A DNA stretch of 20,029 bases. Origin: Salpingoeca rosetta (taxonomy: Eukaryota; Opisthokonta; Choanoflagellata; Craspedida; Salpingoecidae). The DNA is taken from contig NW_004754930.1 in NCBI RefSeq assembly GCF_000188695.1, positions 1,394,165 through 1,414,193 on the forward strand, read 5' to 3'. The notes beneath the pieces are model-generated. The model worked only from the letters and a program-made list of their open reading frames with translations. It ran no database searches and was not told the DNA's origin. A program made the position numbers and the translations under genes. Shown one piece after another: positions 1 to 20,029 of this stretch; positions within the stretch are counted from its first letter, which is position 1, and each line of letters begins with the position of its first letter.

Positions 1-2
1 AC

Positions 3-33
<31 letters not shown>

Positions 34-98
34 CACGCACACGCGCGCGCACACACACATGCACACACACATGCACGAATATGGACAGGCAACAGTAC
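1..98 (-). other. Start of intron 24 (leaves the window)
   Basis: Donor G|GTACTG at 98 after a TG split cysteine codon, the same codon position as intron 22. TG-rich sense sequence follows at once; the edge is a pure (AC)13 on the plus strand. The acceptor and later exons lie outside. Confidence 0.7.
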
Positions 99-16708
<16,610 letters not shown>

Positions 16709-17140
16709 CTCCGATGATGTATGTGGTCGGTGTGCGTTGAATGTGATGTGAAGCGAAAAAAAAATGGTGTGCAGCACGCGCACCTGCGACTGCTGCGACT
16801 GCTGCACGCAGCTGTGTCGACGAATGGAGCACTTGTTTGCTTTGGTGCTTCTGCGCACGCAGACGAAGCACGCAGCACGCACAATATGGGGGATCGCACC
16901 AAACCAAACCACAAAAACAAAATGCGTAGGAGTTTGAAGGGCGTTGGACGTATGGGAGCCGCGGTTGCTTGCGGTGCAGTGGAGTGACAGTACTACATGA
17001 TATGCTGTCGTGATGGCTCAAGGGCTTCATCGAGAATTTGTGGAAGATTTCACAGCATTTTGCTCGCAGGCAACGCACAGCTTGCTTGTTGTTGTTTGTT
17101 GGTTGGTGTTTGGTGTTTTGCGCGCACGCAGCAGGCGAAG
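16709..17140. promoter_or_regulatory. Divergent intergenic region, presumed bidirectional promoter
   Basis: The 432 bases between the two chosen start codons hold both 5' untranslated regions and whatever promoter exists. I see no convincing TATA box. There is an A9 run at 16755-16763, short CTG/CGACTGCTG repeats near 16785-16815, and poly-GTTG/TTGG sequence just upstream of 17141. Both genes have in-frame upstream ATGs (16912 minus, 16997 plus) that are not favoured because signal peptides start downstream. Confidence 0.5.
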
Positions 17141-17562
17141 ATGATGATGATGGCAACAACACGGTGTTTGTGTTTGTTGGTTGTGGTGGTGGTGGTGGCG
17201 GTGGTCTTGGGTGGTGGTGGCGGTGGTGGGCTGGTGTGGGCAAAGCCTGGTGGCGTGTGCACGCCTTCAACGGGAAGAGAACCTGCACCGCCACGTGCCG
17301 AAGATGGCATCTTCTTTGTGCAGACAGCAGAGGACATTGACAACCTTGTTGCAGACTGCACCACCTTGGATGGCAGCTTGGAGGTGGTGTGTTCCGACAG
17401 CTCCATCTCCTCGCTGGAGGTCTTTCACACTGTCACGGAGGTCACGGGCTACGTCCGCATCGAGGGCTGCCACAACCTCACAGACCTCAACGGCCTTCGA
17501 AACTTGAACAGTGCGTCTGTGTGTTGTTGTTAAGTTGTTGAGTTGCTGTTTTTGTGTGTGTC

Positions 17563-17649
<87 letters not shown>

Positions 17650-19926
17650 TCTCGTTCCTTTTTGTGCAACGAAAAGCAAGAGCAGTGTTGAAGAGTTGTT
17701 GCCTTTGTGTTGTTTGAGTGTGTGTGTGTGTGTATTTTGCGTGTGTTTTGCGTGTGTGTTGCTGTGCTGTTGTTGACTTGCTTCCTGCGGCTTCCCGTTC
17801 CTTTTTGTGCGACGAAAAGCGACAGCAGGTTCATGCTGACCCCTCTGTCTGCATTTGTCTTCTAATTCTATGTAACAATGTAACGTACTTTGACGACGGC
17901 TTGTGTGCTCTCGCAGAAATTGATGGCTCCACGCTGTATGACATTCCCAATCAACAACAGGGCTTTGCCCTTCTCATCCGCAACAACGACGCCCTTATGA
18001 GCCTCCGTAAGTTGGTTGAGCGAATTGCGCCTTCTATTCTCCTGCCCACTTGCTCTCCCACCCTCCCTGTTGTCATGTTCTCGTGCTCTCGTGCCCTTCT
18101 GTTGGCACACCAACTGTCTGCACCACAGCCGTTAGCATACGCTGACTGATTGTGTGAAGCTCACCCACCTCGCGCTCGTTTGTGCAATGATCGTGGTGTT
18201 GCTTGCTGTCGGCTGTATGCTTTGTTTTCTCGCTGTTTCTTTGGTCGACCTGTGCCTGTGGTGACCGTGCCTCCTGCTTTGATAGACGGCCTGAACAACC
18301 TTCGGCAAGTCTCTGGTCCTGGATCGCTCGGTCTTGGTCGTGTTGGCGTTCTTCTCAACGAAGACCTCTGCTATGCAGATGCGGTACGTCTTCGTCCCCT
18401 TGTAGTGTTACTGTCGACAAGCGCCTGTGTTTATGATGCAGCAACCAGCCACACATCTTCCCAAAGGCCCAAGCAAGCGAATATGTACTGGGATTGCCTC
18501 GAGTGGCAGCACCACCTGATACTCTTGTCCTTACCCCTTTCCGACTGCAACTTGGGGTTTTCATTGTCCCTACCCTTAACCCCCCCCCCCACTCACTGTC
18601 TGTCTCCGTTTCTGCTGTTCAGGTTGACTGGAGCCGCGTTGTTGGGCACGATCTTGTGTATCGCGTCCTGGATACCACAGCATCGTCGCCAACCACATGC
18701 GCCTCTGCGGCGTGCCATTCCGCGTGCTCGTGCGGAAGCTGTTTCGGTCCCGAGAAAGAGGACTGCCAGAACCGCTGCACCGCCAAAAGCAGCAGAAACA
18801 CTTACATTGTCATTGCTGTCGTCGTCTTCTGCCTCGTCTTTGGTGAGGTTGCTCCGCCATGCAACTGGTGTTGCATACCAGATTACCGCCACATACCCAG
18901 TGTGTCCCGTTTTCCCTTCAGCTTGGCACATATACTGCAGAGAAGCATGCACGCTTGGCTGCCGGGGTTTTTTTTCACCCTGTATCATGCTAAACTCACA
19001 CAATGGCAATCTGCTTCTTCTTCTTCTTCTTCTTCTTCTTCTTCTTCTTTACTACCATCTATTGCACCACACGTGCACCGCACTTGCACCTTTTACTTTT
19101 CGTATTCACCAGGCGTGGCCGTATGGGCACTGTGGATGTGCGTGACAAACCGCTGCGGATGTCGTCTGCGCTTCAAGTCCAACACATATCAGCTGGGCGT
19201 GCTTAAAGATTCTGGCCGCCGGATGTCGCAGCTCTCCTCCAAGCGCGGCTCTGTGTCAACGATGCAACGGTGAGGCATCAACATCGTGCTGCACTGCACT
19301 GCACTGCAGTGCACAGCTGTGCTGTTACGTTATGGCTGTATTGCAACTACGCGTTTGTTTCCATGTTGTGTGTGTGTGTGTGTGTGTGTGCTGTGAATGC
19401 GTGGTAAAATGGCGCCACAATCAACACCTTGAGCTTGCTGCAGCTGTTGTTCTGGATTTCGGTGTCCGTCGTGGTACCGCCGACTGTATTTTGACGGTGT
19501 GGTCTCGGCAATGCTGACAATACCGATCTGATTCAATTCATTGATTGTACTCCTTCAGAGATCCTATTGCCGGTCAAGCTGCCCGTATGCGCCACCTTCA
19601 ACGTACGCGTGTGTGTGTGTTGAATGTGTGAGCGTGAGTTTGAGTGTGTGTTGAATGTGTGAGTGTGAGTGTGAGTGTGACGTTAGTTGTCGTTCCGTTG
19701 TTGCAACATGGCTTCCAGCTCACTTCCTGTGTTCGTGGGTCACCCCTCCCGCCCCCATACACACACGTGTGATCTGCTCCAATCTTGCTTGCTTGCATGC
19801 ATGCACTGTTCTTTGTTGTGCTCATGTTGTCATCGTTGCCACATGCGTCTCACCTTGTTCGACATGTTTGCCAATGCAGAGAGCATGCGTCGCAACTCAC
19901 GGCGAGTGGCGCCGCTTCCAGAATAA
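17141..19926 (+). CDS. Type I membrane protein with EGFR/insulin-receptor-type L domain, no kinase
   Basis: Exons 17141-17510, 17917-18006, 18286-18383, 18623-18842, 19113-19269, 19559-19602, 19880-19926; all introns GT-AG, phases agree, 1026 nt, 341 residues plus stop TAA. Residues 1-34 form a signal peptide ending VWA|KP. Residues about 55-200 form a receptor L domain: GYVRIEGCHNLTDLNGL, FALLIRNNDALMSL and LCYADAVDWSRVV, the last matching the LCYxxxI(N/D)W end of ErbB L domains. Then CHSACSCGSCFGPEKEDC (217-234) matches the start of the Furin-like domain (CHxxC..GCWGP...C in EGFR). A transmembrane helix (about 247-270, split by intron 4) leads to a 69-residue basic tail with RRMS, KRGS and RRNS motifs. 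There is no kinase. Role is unknown; a receptor subunit, ligand trap or adhesion protein are all possible. The start at 17141 was chosen for the signal peptide; ATGs at 17144, 17147 and 17150 are equivalent. Confidence 0.87.
17565..17647. repeat. (TG)41 microsatellite
   Basis: Donor half of intron 1 of the plus-strand gene; TG in gene sense. Confidence 0.98.
17653..17828. repeat. Pair of direct repeats about 33 bases long, 143 bases apart
   Basis: CGTTCCTTTTTGTGC followed by (A/G)ACGAAAAGC and AGAGCAG or GACAGCAG occurs at 17653 and 17796, both in intron 1 of the L-domain gene. Confidence 0.9.
19014..19050. repeat. (CTT)12 trinucleotide repeat
   Basis: In intron 4 of the L-domain gene, about 60 bases before the acceptor; it adds pyrimidine tract on the sense strand. 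Confidence 0.97.
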
Positions 19927-19942
19927 CACAAGATGGCACAGC

Positions 19943-19944
<2 letters not shown>

Positions 19945-20029
<85 letters not shown>
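19945..20029. repeat. (TG)n microsatellite at window end
   Basis: Begins 19 bases after the stop codon of the L-domain gene and runs off the window; it may lie in or just past the 3' untranslated region. No AATAAA signal precedes it. Confidence 0.97.

Larger units (their letters stand above)
17511..17916 (+). other. Intron 1 of the L-domain gene
   Basis: 406 bases, donor A|GTGCGT, acceptor TCTCGCAG. A (TG)41 tract lies at 17565-17647 on the donor side. A roughly 33-base direct repeat follows at 17653 and 17796. No coding signal seen. Confidence 0.8.

Noticed and set aside
16709..16912. Upstream in-frame start of the Reelin-repeat gene
   Set aside because: It would add 68 residues without a signal peptide ahead of a good one at 16708.
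19271..19273. TGA as the true stop of the L-domain gene
   Set aside because: The TGA overlaps a GTGAGG donor, and two more exons follow with matching phases and ending in TAA; kept as a possible retention isoform.

Overview
The window is intron-rich eukaryotic DNA with GT-AG introns of about 150 to 880 bases, GC-rich exons and long CA/TG microsatellites in most introns. It holds two divergently transcribed genes that I reconstructed exon by exon. All 30 inferred introns keep the reading frame, and the joined exons give continuous domain homology. The domain content (Reelin-type repeats, EGF modules, an EGFR/insulin-receptor-type L domain, cysteine arrays of the Dictyostelium CTDC kind) together with short introns suggests a unicellular relative of animals, most likely a choanoflagellate such as Salpingoeca. 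An early-branching animal cannot be excluded. The organism is inference; the gene structures are read from sequence.

Minus strand, 99-16708 (continues off the left edge): a giant secreted protein with 24 exons in the window and at least 3354 residues. It has a signal peptide, seven Reelin-type units (sub-repeat A, EGF, sub-repeat B), one further EGF with cbEGF-like spacing, and a run of about nine cysteine-rich repeats. Units 1, 2, 4, 5 and 6 are about 345-362 residues, the size of a Reelin repeat. Units 3 and 7 are about 500 residues because each carries an extra sub-repeat. No N-terminal reeler domain is present.

16709-17140: a 432-base divergent intergenic region holding both 5' regions and no obvious TATA box.

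Plus strand, 17141-19926: a complete seven-exon gene for a 341-residue type I membrane protein. It has a signal peptide, one receptor L domain of the ErbB/insulin-receptor family, a short Furin-like cysteine motif, one transmembrane helix and a basic, serine-containing tail, with no kinase. A (TG)n tract fills the right edge.

The most interesting structural signal is the strand polarity of the microsatellites. Read in the sense of the gene, TG tracts lie near 5' splice sites and CA tracts near 3' splice sites. Several introns carry both, so the pre-mRNA could fold into a hairpin bringing the splice sites together. Other unusual points are repeated intron positions inside the tandem domains, an unrelated insert with a duplicated donor-like sequence in the 876-base intron, and a kinase-less EGFR-like receptor sharing a promoter region with a Reelin-like matrix protein. 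Whether the two proteins interact cannot be judged from sequence.
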